From Bacillus sp. ISL-18 (lineage in GTDB: Bacteria > Bacillota > Bacilli > Bacillales > Cytobacillaceae), in contig NZ_JAGGQG010000008.1 in the NCBI RefSeq assembly GCF_018613415.1, positions 1-64,000 on the forward strand: DNA of 64,000 nt, in the 5' to 3' direction. Under the pieces are notes generated by a model that searched no databases, was not told the DNA's origin, and worked only from the letters and a program-made list of their open reading frames with translations. A program made the translations under genes and the position numbers. This document shows, one piece after another, positions 44,325 through 52,465 of this stretch (the first letter of the stretch is position 1; every line of letters begins with the position of its first letter).

Positions 44325-44427
44325 GAGATTACAAGTTAAATTATTCAAATACAATAAAATATTCTTCTTTTAATTTCCTTTTTTGTTAAAACATGGATAA
44401 GTGTAACAACTGAAAGAGGTGAAGATT

Positions 44428-44658
44428 TTGAAAAAAACAGTATGTGTAGGTTTAATATCATTTTTCGCTGTAAGCAGCTTACTACTATCGATAGGATTTT
44501 GGTTGGATATTAAATTTTTAATGTTTAATTTTTACCTAGAAACTTCAAAGGGATTCGAAGCGGGAGGTTCTTTAATTCCTTTTATTATAGGGTTAATTTG
44601 CAGTTATTTTATCGGTAATTACTATTCAAAAAAAAAGACAACAGAGTTATTAAGCTGA
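44428..44658 (+). CDS. small membrane protein (76 residues)
   Basis: From TTG 44428 (AGAGGTG eight bases upstream) it begins MKKTVCVGLISFFAVSSLLL and has a second helix near 50-66. The GTG at 44419 is part of the ribosome binding site. The 3' end of this gene and the next 40 bp recur at 48927-48998. Family not recognised. Confidence 0.6.
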   Translation: MKKTVCVGLISFFAVSSLLLSIGFWLDIKFLMFNFYLETSKGFEAGGSLIPFIIGLICSYFIGNYYSKKKTTELLS

Positions 44659-44877
44659 CAGGTGTATCCCTGTATAAGTTTGTGAAGTGTTATGGTTACC
44701 TTTCCAAATAAAATGTAGGGGGGCAAGAGGTGTAATAAAGCAACGCACCAAAGGTAGACATATAGTGTTTAAGGGAACACCTAGACACATCATCCATTAA
44801 GAGCGGTCAATCACGGGAAGATACTTAAGGGAGCATTTATAAAATAATCAAATAGATATTAATTCTTTCAGTTTCAG
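44659..44877. other. non-coding stretch
   Basis: Follows the 44428 gene. The first 40 bases share similarity with 48950-48998. No gene, tRNA or other signal seen. Confidence 0.5.
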
Positions 44878-44986
44878 CTCCTTATCGGAGGCAATGCATT
44901 ATGGAGGCATCGCCTTTTCCATTGTCTACTGACGGGACTGTTTGTGGAGCAAAAAGTGTTTGTGAAGCTTTATATTTAAAGACAGA
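44878..44986 (+). repeat. dispersed repeat, variant hairpin
   Basis: Hairpin GGCAATGC/GCATCGCC followed by TTTTCC, right box TGACGGGACTGTTTGTGGA, then a new left arm TTTGTGAAGCTTTATATTTA. Bases 44987-45146 hold only the leader of the next gene. Confidence 0.7.
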
Positions 44987-45146
44987 CGTTGGAAAATTGG
45001 AGAAAAACTGAAAAATATCACTTCCTATTGCTTATCAAATTATCCAGTTTCTTTAAGAAATTCCATATAGTAAATGGCAGTATAGATAGAAAAAACTGGT
45101 GCAATATATAGAGAGTTAATATCATTCAATAATGAGGGATGAATCT

Positions 45147-45682
45147 ATGTACAGCAAAACAGATAAAATGGGTAGCAAGTATCATTCACTTCAAACTGAT
45201 ATATGGCTTCATCACGACTTATTTAGTTTTGGCTGGTTAAGCATCGTCATTATAAATATACTATTTCTTATTATGTTCATTCTCTTAATCGACCGCTATA
45301 GAACGTTATTGATTTCTTTTGCTTTTATGGTTAGTTTTGTAATTGTTGGTATAGGAAATGAAATAGGCTCTTTTTTTGATTATTGGAGTTATCCTCATCA
45401 GTTCCTTGTTTTTACGCATCGATTTAATGCAGTAGATTTTTCTGTGATGCCCGTAATGATGGCTTTAACTTATCAATACTTTTCAAAGTGGAAACCTTAT
45501 CTTGTTCCACTGTTATTATGTCGGTAATAATTTGTTTTATCGGGATACCGATTTTTGTTTTTTGGGGATTGTATAAATTAGAAGATTGGAACTACTTCTA
45601 CTCTTTTTTGGTCACGTTGTTAATGTTTATTATGATGAAAATGATGGTTGATTTTGTAAACAATAGATCAAAAAAGAGATAA
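45147..45682 (+). pseudogene. CBO0543-like membrane protein gene with a frameshift
   Basis: The first frame gives IWLHHDLFSFGWLSIVIINI and FDYWSYPHQFLVFTHRFNAV up to YLVPLLLCR, stopping at 45527. The second frame (from about 45514) continues MSVIICFIGIPIFVFWGLYK and LEDWNYFYSFLVTLLMFIMM to 45682. Joined, they give one typical protein of about 178 residues with five helices. A one-base deletion near 45510-45525 best explains it. Start ATG 45147 follows GAGGGATG. A sequencing error is the alternative. Confidence 0.8.
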
Positions 45683-45710
45683 AATTCTAGCTTGAAGTTA
45701 ATTCTTTAGA

Positions 45711-45829
45711 TGAGGCGATGCTTTAAGAAGACATCGTCGTTTATGATCACTTTTCTACAGCTGTCAGAGTGGCAGCTTTTTATTTTGTATACAGAGCACG
45801 CGTGGCAGGATAGTTTAAGAAGGGATTTA
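45711..45829 (+). repeat. dispersed repeat with two hairpins
   Basis: Hairpins GGCGATG/CATCGTC and AGCTGTC/GGCAGCT, T-run TTTTTATTTTG, right box GTGGCAGGATAGTTTAAGAAG. The remainder to 46003 holds only a palindrome GGTACCGTTTGGGTACC and the cotD terminator. Confidence 0.7.
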
Positions 45830-45975
45830 ATTTTTAAGACGTATTTGGCCACAAATAGTGTTGTAGGAACAGCTAATTATTTTTAAATAAAAAAAGGTAC
45901 CGTTTGGGTACCAAGGAGATTTTGTATCTAGGAATGATTTTAGTTTATGCAGATGTCCAGAAAATGATAAAAAAT

Positions 45976-45994
45976 AAACCCCATAAATGGGGTT
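45976..45994 (-). terminator. cotD terminator
   Basis: On the minus strand AACCCCATTTATGGGGTT is followed by TATTTTTTA. Confidence 0.85.
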
Positions 45995-46003
45995 AAAAAG
46001 AAG

Positions 46004-46396
46004 CTAAAATCCAAAAGGTCCCATCGGACAACAAGGATTGACTGGAACACCGCACATAGTATGTGTTTCACAACATTCATTTACACAGGATTCTGTGTGG
46101 GGGAAATAGTGTTGATGATTAACATGCAGCTTGTTAACGGTTGTTGTATGTGAAGGATGTAAATGTGTAACTACTTTATTAAATAAATTTGTTTTTACAT
46201 ATTGTTGCGCAGGGTCAACTAGTCCCGGATCATACTGTGTAGGAAACACTTGTGGTGGACAGTATTGAGGTGGACATGGTGGTGGCGGGCAGAATTGGGA
46301 TGGCATTTGTTGCATAGGAGCAATCTGATTAGGCAAGGCGTTTGGCATGGCATTCGGAAACATATTTGGTGGGACATTTCTATTTCTTTTCATCAT
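46004..46396 (-). CDS. cotD: spore coat protein CotD family
   Basis: A 130-residue spore coat protein. The N-terminus is Pro/Asn/Gln-rich (NMFPNAMPNALPNQIAP), the middle has CPPPPCPPQYCPPQ, and the C-terminal hallmark HTTTVNKLHVNHQHYFPHTE is that of CotD, ending in Cys-rich CCPMGPFGF. CotD is an inner-coat protein made late in the mother cell under sigma-K. The start is ATG ATG after GGAGGTCATCTA. Confidence 0.9.
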   Translation of the reverse strand: MMKRNRNVPPNMFPNAMPNALPNQIAPMQQMPSQFCPPPPCPPQYCPPQVFPTQYDPGLVDPAQQYVKTNLFNKVVTHLHPSHTTTVNKLHVNHQHYFPHTESCVNECCETHTMCGVPVNPCCPMGPFGF

Positions 46397-46447
46397 TAGA
46401 TGACCTCCATATAAATTTGTCTTGGTATATCATTAGTCTATTCAAAT

Positions 46448-46534
46448 TTAAATTTTGTGGACTAGTTGAATACCTATAACAAGAAAAATAAATGAAACAA
46501 TAAAATTAAATTTATATTTTGTTATTCTTTTCAT
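46448..46534 (-). CDS. very small membrane protein (28 residues)
   Basis: The frame reads MKRITKYKFNFIVSFIFLVI and GIQLVHKI. AGAGGTGATTTA gives a strong ribosome binding site. It lies 52 bp upstream of cotD on the same strand and may be a sporulation-linked peptide; unproven. Confidence 0.5.
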   Translation of the reverse strand: MKRITKYKFNFIVSFIFLVIGIQLVHKI

Positions 46535-46731
46535 TAAATCACCTCTAACCTTATTACAAGATATAAATTTAATGGTTTAAAGTTATAGAGCATTTCTTTG
46601 AATGGGAATGCTTTTATTTATGTGTAAAAAAAGAAAACAATAAATAAATTATTAAATTTAATAAATATTTATTGATAATCGATAAAAAATATATTAAAAT
46701 CAAAAACAGAAATATAAGTGAGGTGCTTTAT

Positions 46732-47214
46732 ATGGAAAAAGTAACAACGTTGTTTTTAAAGATAGCGGTTATTCTTTTAGGAATCCCAGTTCTTGCTCTG
46801 TGCATCTTTTTGGTGCCTGAGATGGCGAATCTTGCCGCAAAATTGCTTCCAGAGTTCGCTTTTATAAAATATCTCGTTTTCATCATTTTTGATGCATCGG
46901 CGATCCCTTTTTACATTGCTTTGTATCTGGCTTTCAAACTCTTACGCTTGATCGACAGAAATAAAGCTTTCTCCGATTTATCTGTAAAAGCTTTAAATAA
47001 AATCAAATACTGTGCAATCATCATCAGTATTTTGCATGTGCTAGTTTGGCCGCTCTTCTATATCTTTGCGGAAGTAGACGACGCACCAGGAGTTATCTTT
47101 GTAGGATTGGTTGTTCCTTTTGCTTCGATAATTATCGCTGTCTTTGCAGCTGTTCTTCAAAAACTTTTACAAGAAGCAATTGATATCAAATCGGAAAATG
47201 ATCTAACGGTCTGA
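46732..47214 (+). CDS. DUF2975 membrane protein
   Basis: A 160-residue protein with four membrane helices (TTLFLKIAVILLGIPVLALC; the loop LIDRNKAFSDLSVKALNKIK is the DUF2975 hallmark). The frame opens at 46672 but AAGTGAGGTGC sets ATG 46732. It is followed 12 bp later by a YozG-like HTH gene, its standard partner. The pair probably forms a small sensor-regulator module. Confidence 0.85.
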   Translation: MEKVTTLFLKIAVILLGIPVLALCIFLVPEMANLAAKLLPEFAFIKYLVFIIFDASAIPFYIALYLAFKLLRLIDRNKAFSDLSVKALNKIKYCAIIISILHVLVWPLFYIFAEVDDAPGVIFVGLVVPFASIIIAVFAAVLQKLLQEAIDIKSENDLTV

Positions 47215-47225
47215 GGTGAATAACA

Positions 47226-47441
47226 ATGGCGATTATAATCAATATTGATGTCATGTTAGCAAAAAGGAAAATGAGCGTAACAGAGCTTACGGAGAAGGTT
47301 GGTATAACAATGGCGAACCTTTCTATATTAAAAAATGGAAAGGCTAAAGCGATTCGATTCTCCACTTTAGAGGCAATTTGTAAGGCTTTAGAATGTCAGC
47401 CTGGAGATATATTAGAATACAAAAGTGACGAAGACAGTTAA
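47226..47441 (+). CDS. Xre/Cro-type HTH protein (YozG-like)
   Basis: A 71-residue one-domain DNA-binding protein: KMSVTELTEKVGITMANLSI, ILKNGKAKAIRFSTLEAICK and ALECQPGDILEY are the helix-turn-helix pattern of YozG. It is encoded with DUF2975 upstream and a DUF4153-like protein downstream, so the three genes form a likely operon. Confidence 0.87.
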   Translation: MAIIINIDVMLAKRKMSVTELTEKVGITMANLSILKNGKAKAIRFSTLEAICKALECQPGDILEYKSDEDS

Positions 47442-47487
47442 ACATGGTGGAGGAACTTATATAGCCATTATCAGAGGGGGTATAACG

Positions 47488-48735
47488 ATGGACATTCACA
47501 ATTTGATTATTGAAAATTTAGCTAATCCGTATGAGCTGGAGAGAATGTATAGAAAAGATTCGAAAGCTTTTAAAAAATCATTCTCACACGCTTGGGAACA
47601 AAATCCAGATTCTCAAATTCTTAGCGTATGGTATGAACGATTGTATTTCAAGGAGACGGCATATACAGGGAAAATTTTCTTGCTTCAAAAAGGATTCTTA
47701 ATCATGGGTATTTTAGCCATTCTGGCCGGAATAAGCACCAGGACCATTTTTCATTTTGTCGAACAGGAAGCAATTGCTCCAATTAATCTGGCTTTTGGTA
47801 TCATTCCCTTTATCGCTGCCTATTTTATTTACAACAATACTCCGAAAAAAAGTATTATTTATTCCCTTGCAGCGTTGTTCCTTATTTCTGGGTTTTATCT
47901 TAATATGCTGCCATTAAATGATAAAGACACGATGCTCCTTGTTTATTTACACCTTCCCATAATCTTATGGGTATTAGTAGGGCTTGCATTTACAGGAAAT
48001 GAATATTCAAAAGGCAGTACAAGATTAGCTTATATTAAATTTAATTTGGAATTTTGTATTCTCTACGCCAGCATGGCAGTTAGCGGAATGGTGCTAGCAG
48101 CATTAACCATGCAGTTATTTCGATTTGTTGGCTTGAATATAGAAGACTTCTATTTTAGTAATGTCGTTTTATTTGGTGCTGCCGCACTTGCTATTGTAGC
48201 TGCGTACCTAGTATCAATGAATCTTAAACTGGCTAAGAATATTACACCCTATATCGCTAAAATTTTTAGTCCGCTTGTCCTGGTCACATTGTTGGTCTAT
48301 CTTATAACGGTTATATGGGTCGGAAAAAATCCATTCTTAGACCGCAATTTCCTCATCGCCTTCAATGGAATACTTCTTGGTGTATTGGCCGTTACCATAT
48401 TTTCCATTACTGAAAGCGACTCAGACGAGAAAAAGAACATTTCAGATTATATTAATTTTGCCTTAATTGTTTTAGCGCTTATCATTGACAGTGTGGCATT
48501 GTCAGCCATCTTGTTTAGACTTTCTTCCTATGGGATTACACCTAATAGACTTGCTGTTTTAGGAGTAAACATACTTATCTGGGCAAATCTAATTTTGATC
48601 ATGCTTTCCTATATCCGTTTTCTACAAAACAAATCCGGACCTTCAACGATCCAAGATGCCGTTACTAAGTATTTGCCGGTCTACGGACTTTGGGCAGCTT
48701 TCGTTACATTTACCTTTCCTCTAATTTTTAATTAG
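47488..48735 (+). CDS. DUF4153-like polytopic membrane protein
   Basis: A 415-residue membrane protein with an N-terminal hydrophilic part of about 70 residues (NPYELERMYRKDSKAF) and ten or more helices. The long frame opens at 47425, but GAGGGGGTATAACG sets ATG 47488. It follows the YozG-like gene with no terminator. The family assignment rests on length and layout only; the role is unknown. Confidence 0.7.
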   Translation: MDIHNLIIENLANPYELERMYRKDSKAFKKSFSHAWEQNPDSQILSVWYERLYFKETAYTGKIFLLQKGFLIMGILAILAGISTRTIFHFVEQEAIAPINLAFGIIPFIAAYFIYNNTPKKSIIYSLAALFLISGFYLNMLPLNDKDTMLLVYLHLPIILWVLVGLAFTGNEYSKGSTRLAYIKFNLEFCILYASMAVSGMVLAALTMQLFRFVGLNIEDFYFSNVVLFGAAALAIVAAYLVSMNLKLAKNITPYIAKIFSPLVLVTLLVYLITVIWVGKNPFLDRNFLIAFNGILLGVLAVTIFSITESDSDEKKNISDYINFALIVLALIIDSVALSAILFRLSSYGITPNRLAVLGVNILIWANLILIMLSYIRFLQNKSGPSTIQDAVTKYLPVYGLWAAFVTFTFPLIFN

Positions 48736-48789
48736 AAAGGCTCTGTTAATATAATAAAAAGCAATTCTTCAATAACTTATAAAATCCTT

Positions 48790-48872
48790 TGAGCCGATAT
48801 TTTGCAGCTTTTTATACAAAGTTGCATACTATCGGCTTCTTTGTGCTACGGGTTAAGTTAGCTTAAGAAGAA
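48790..48872 (+). repeat. dispersed repeat, variant hairpin
   Basis: Hairpin AGCCGATA/TATCGGCT with TTCTTTGTG, then right box GGGTTAAGTTAGCTTAAGAA. Bases 48736-48789 hold no gene. Confidence 0.7.
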
Positions 48873-48926
48873 TAACTGTATCTTTTTATTGGCTTATTAT
48901 GGTAAATTTGATTTGTAAGGGAAGAG

Positions 48927-49028
48927 ATCAAAAAAGACAACAGAGTTATGAAACTGCAGGCAGAAGCATTCCTGTAATAAGATTGTTAAGTATTGGATTT
49001 AAACTACAGGATGCTTAAGTTAAAGAGT
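48927..49028 (+). pseudogene. 3' remnant of a gene like 44428-44658 plus repeat left arm
   Basis: ATCAAAAAAGACAACAGAG and the following 50 bases mirror 44630-44690, the last codons and 3' flank of the small membrane gene at 44428. A new left arm (TTGTTAAGTATTGGATTTAA, CTACAGGATGCTTAAG) then follows. The 5' part of the gene is missing. Confidence 0.7.
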
Positions 49029-49055
49029 AGATAATGTGTACTGGAGGAATAACGG

Positions 49056-49232
49056 ATGCAAGAAGATTTGAATAAAGAAATCTTATTAGAACTAAAGAAA
49101 TTGAATCAAAAATTAGATGAATTAAATAAACCCCAAGGCTTATCTAAATCTATGAAGTTTTTCGCATTATTTATTGGATTTTCAGTAATTGGACCATTTG
49201 TTGCAGTTTTATTGGCAACGTTATTTAAATAA
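49056..49232 (+). CDS. small protein with coiled-coil N-terminus and one helix (58 residues)
   Basis: The frame reads MQEDLNKEILLELKKLNQKL, then DELNKPQGLSKSMKFFALFI and a membrane end VIGPFVAVLLATLF. CTGGAGGAATAACGG gives a strong ribosome binding site. It lies 48 bp upstream of signal peptidase, perhaps an operon partner. Confidence 0.65.
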   Translation: MQEDLNKEILLELKKLNQKLDELNKPQGLSKSMKFFALFIGFSVIGPFVAVLLATLFK

Positions 49233-49280
49233 CTGCGTGTATGAGCTGATGTAAATTACCTTATTGAAAGGATGAAATAA

Positions 49281-49826
49281 ATGACAAAGGATAGAAATGG
49301 ATTTTGGGAATGGATGAAGGCACTTCTTATTGCACTATTTTTTGTTTTCATTATCCGAACCTTCCTCCTTACACCAATTGTAGTAGAGGGTGCATCAATG
49401 ATGCCTACATTACAAGACCAAAACCGAATGGTTGTATCAATAATAGGAGAACCCAAAAGATTTGATATCGTTGTTTTTCACGCCTCAGAAAATACAGATT
49501 ATATCAAACGTGTAATTGGTTTGCCTGGAGACCGTATTGAGTATAAGGATGATACTTTATTTGTAAATGGTAAGGCTTATAAAGAACCTTATCTGGACAA
49601 ATACAAACGAGAGATCGTTACAGGTCCACTTACAGAGAATTTTAAACTTGAGGAAACGGCAGTCGGCAGTGCAACAGTTCCTAAAGGGTATTTGTTTGTG
49701 ATGGGTGATAATAGAAGAAAAAGCAAGGACAGCCGCCATATAGGGGCTATTCCAATCGATAAGGTATTAGGAACAACGAAAATGGTTTATTATCCTATTA
49801 AGGAGATAAAAATTATTGGTAAATAA
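49281..49826 (+). CDS. signal peptidase I
   Basis: A 181-residue type I signal peptidase with one N-terminal helix (11-30), catalytic Ser39 in VEGASMMPTL, general base Lys76 in DYIKRVIGLPGD, and the later GDNRRKSKDSRHIG box. It cleaves signal peptides of exported proteins at the outer face of the membrane. AAAGGATGAAATAA precedes the ATG. The 3' 51 bp recur as a remnant at 37501. It is one of several Sip-type paralogues typical for Bacillus. Confidence 0.92.
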   Translation: MTKDRNGFWEWMKALLIALFFVFIIRTFLLTPIVVEGASMMPTLQDQNRMVVSIIGEPKRFDIVVFHASENTDYIKRVIGLPGDRIEYKDDTLFVNGKAYKEPYLDKYKREIVTGPLTENFKLEETAVGSATVPKGYLFVMGDNRRKSKDSRHIGAIPIDKVLGTTKMVYYPIKEIKIIGK

Positions 49827-49858
49827 CATTCTCTTTGAAAGATTAAAATGCTACACAT

Positions 49859-49950
49859 AGTTCAATTAATGGGTGCTTGGGCTCAGGATTGACGCTAGGG
49901 GGATCCGCTTTTTATTAAAGTAACAGAGCAGTTTACTTCAATAAGAAGAG
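49859..49950 (+). repeat. dispersed repeat, full copy
   Basis: Left box TTCAATTAATGGGTGCTTGG, hairpin GGAT/ATCC with GCTTTTTATTAAAG, right box GAGCAGTTTACTTCAATAAG. Bases 49951-50150 contain only a weak hairpin near 50010-50040. Confidence 0.8.
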
Positions 49951-50150
49951 TACACTCCAAGTCAAGCTGAAAAATTGTAATGAATTTCCGGTGAAAAATC
50001 TTGTGAAACCGCGGCATTGGCTCTTTTTTTCTTTGTGGCGTTTAGATCAGGAAGGATTTTAAATAGCCTTGGAGAATTTTTAGATTATCTAATTAAAAGA
50101 GAAACAGAGACTGCTAGAAAAAGGACTTAATTTAAAGAGGTGATCGGAAA

Positions 50151-50279
50151 TTGGAGACAATGAAGATAAAAAGAATTGCAGTCGATTCCATTCTTTTTAC
50201 TGACGTGGACGATTGTGAAACAGATGATGATACAGAAGATTGGGATATTCAATTTGAAGGTGGATTTATCAGTACTTGA
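50151..50279 (+). CDS. small acidic protein (42 residues)
   Basis: From TTG 50151 (AGAGGTGATCGG before it) the frame reads METMKIKRIAVDSILFTDVD, then DCETDDDTEDWDIQFEGGF. Highly acidic and soluble. A terminator stem lies 90 bp downstream. Function unknown. Confidence 0.5.
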   Translation: METMKIKRIAVDSILFTDVDDCETDDDTEDWDIQFEGGFIST

Positions 50280-50365
50280 TGGTAGATTAGATACCACAAA
50301 ATAGGTGCGGAGCAAACTTCAAAGCGGCATCTGTCCTTAAAATTTTACTTATATATAATTGTTCA

Positions 50366-50400
50366 AAAAAGTCTCGAAAATTATTTACGAGACTTTTTTT
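50366..50400. terminator. bidirectional terminator
   Basis: AAAAAAGTCTCG pairs with CGAGACTTTTTTT around an 11-base loop. Bases 50401-50620 hold the promoter region of the glucosidase gene without a clear operator. Confidence 0.8.
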
Positions 50401-50620
50401 ATTTATCCATTCGCGGATAGCATGCGAACTCGTAAAGAATTCTTAATAAAACATTTTGACCGATGATTTTAACCACCCATCTATTCAAATGTTTTTGCCA
50501 TAAAAATATTGGGTAGTAAAAAATACAGTATCAATAATGTTGACTCGCTAAAGTTTCTCGAGGGATGAATTGAGTTAGTTATGTTATAACCTTAGATTTA
50601 GCAAGGGGGAATCTCAAACG

Positions 50621-52312
50621 ATGGAGAAGAAATGGTGGAAGGAAAGTGTAGTGTACCAAATCTACCCGTTGAGTTTTAAGGATTCAAACGGCGACGGTAT
50701 TGGGGATCTACAGGGAATTATTTCAAAACTTGATTATTTAAAGGACTTAGGTATCGATGTAATTTGGATTTGCCCTATTTATCAGTCACCCAATCACGAT
50801 AACGGCTACGACATCAGTGATTACCGGGCCATTATGAAGCAGTTCGGGACGATGGAGGATTTTGATGAACTGCTTGCACAAGCTCATGAACGGGGGCTTA
50901 AAATTATAATGGACTTGGTTATAAACCATACATCGGACGAGCATCCGTGGTTTATTGAATCTCGTTCTTCTCTTGATAATCCTAAACGGGATTATTATAT
51001 CTGGAGAAAAGGGAAGAATGGCGGGCCGCCAAATAATTGGGAATCCTATTTTAGCGGATCGGTTTGGGAATATGATGAAACGACGGATGAGTACTATCTG
51101 CACCTGTATACGAAAAATCAGCCAGACCTAAATTGGGAAAATGAAAATGTCATCAGGGATGTGGAGGAGATGGTACGCTGGTGGCTAGATAAGGGTGTTG
51201 ACGGATTTCGTATGGATGCCATTGCTCACATAGTCAAAGCTGAAAATCTTCCGGATGCTCCCAATCCAAACAACCTTCCTTATGTGAGGGCCTACTCATT
51301 ATTTTCCAACCTTGAAAAGGTACATACGCTGCTTCGAGATTTGAATGATAAAGTATTGTATCAGTATGACATCATGACAGTGGGTGAAACCTCCGGGCTC
51401 GGTCCTGAGCAGGCGTTAAACTATATTGGTAACGAACGGCATGAATTGAATATGGTGTTCCAATTCGAGCATATGCTGCTCGATTCTGCTACAGGAGGAA
51501 CCGGTAAATGGGAGCTGACGCCCTGGAATTTGCTCGATTTAAAAAACATTATGAGTAAATGGCAGACAGTCCTTCACGAAAAAGGCTGGAACGCCAATTA
51601 TCTTTGTAATCATGACCAGCCTCGCTCCGTTTCCCGCTTTGGAAATGATGGTAAATATCGAAAAGAATCTGCCAAAATGTTAGCGACCTTCCTATTAACC
51701 TTAGAAGGAACCCCATATATCTATCAAGGGGAGGAAATTGGGATGACAAATCCTCAATTCCAATCGATTCAGGACTATCGGGACATTGAGACGATTAATT
51801 ATTATCAACAGGCTGTCGAGTCCGGAACACCAATCGATACGATGATGGAGGCGATTTGGAAAAAAAGCCGGGATAATTCGCGTACTCCCATGCAGTGGGA
51901 TGATTCCCATGCCGCAGGATTTACAACGGGGACGCCCTGGATCATGGTAAATTCTAATTATCAGGAAGTCAATGTTCAAGAAGCGCTAAAGGATGAAAAT
52001 TCAATCTATCATTATTATCGGAAACTCATTGCTTTGAGGAAAAAGCATGAGGTGTTAGTGTATGGAGAATATAAGCTGTTGTTGCCTCTTGACCCGGATC
52101 TCTACGTCTATACTCGTACATTTGAAGAAGAAATGTTCTTGATAATCTTGAATTTCTTTGATCGAACGCCTGTATTTACATTGCCCGAAGAATTGAGTAG
52201 TTTTTCAGCGGAGCTGTTACTTTCAAATTACAAGGTGGAGAAAGAGAATTTGCACGAAATAACCTTCCGGGCTTATGAAGCACGGATTTATAAATTAAAG
52301 AGCAGGGAATAA
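50621..52312 (+). CDS. alpha-glucosidase (GH13_31)
   Basis: A 563-residue cytoplasmic glycoside hydrolase. VYQIYPLSFKDSNGDGIGDL opens the barrel, QPDLNWEN (167-174) is the GH13 region V form of alpha-glucosidases, the nucleophile is Asp199 (GFRMDAI), the acid Glu256 (VGETSG) and the third carboxylate Asp332 (NHD). Residue 200 is Ala; oligo-1,6-glucosidases usually carry Val there, so alpha-1,4 (maltase) activity is likely. GCAAGGGGGAATC precedes the ATG. No transport genes are adjacent. Confidence 0.9.
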   Translation: MEKKWWKESVVYQIYPLSFKDSNGDGIGDLQGIISKLDYLKDLGIDVIWICPIYQSPNHDNGYDISDYRAIMKQFGTMEDFDELLAQAHERGLKIIMDLVINHTSDEHPWFIESRSSLDNPKRDYYIWRKGKNGGPPNNWESYFSGSVWEYDETTDEYYLHLYTKNQPDLNWENENVIRDVEEMVRWWLDKGVDGFRMDAIAHIVKAENLPDAPNPNNLPYVRAYSLFSNLEKVHTLLRDLNDKVLYQYDIMTVGETSGLGPEQALNYIGNERHELNMVFQFEHMLLDSATGGTGKWELTPWNLLDLKNIMSKWQTVLHEKGWNANYLCNHDQPRSVSRFGNDGKYRKESAKMLATFLLTLEGTPYIYQGEEIGMTNPQFQSIQDYRDIETINYYQQAVESGTPIDTMMEAIWKKSRDNSRTPMQWDDSHAAGFTTGTPWIMVNSNYQEVNVQEALKDENSIYHYYRKLIALRKKHEVLVYGEYKLLLPLDPDLYVYTRTFEEEMFLIILNFFDRTPVFTLPEELSSFSAELLLSNYKVEKENLHEITFRAYEARIYKLKSRE

Positions 52313-52343
52313 AATCTCACGGAATATGATTGATGATAAAACG

Positions 52344-52361
52344 GAAGCCTAATTTGGCTTC
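52344..52361 (+). terminator. hairpin after glucosidase gene
   Basis: GAAGCC pairs with GGCTTC around TAATTT. A second dyad CTATCCTAAAGGATAG lies at 52389-52404. Confidence 0.45.
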
Positions 52362-52465
52362 TGGTTATTTTTAGTGAAAGAAATTCAACTATCCTAAAGG
52401 ATAGTAGGGTGTGTCAGGTGAATTTTAAAGTGGACCTATTTTTTTACTAAAGGAGTGTTAGATTA

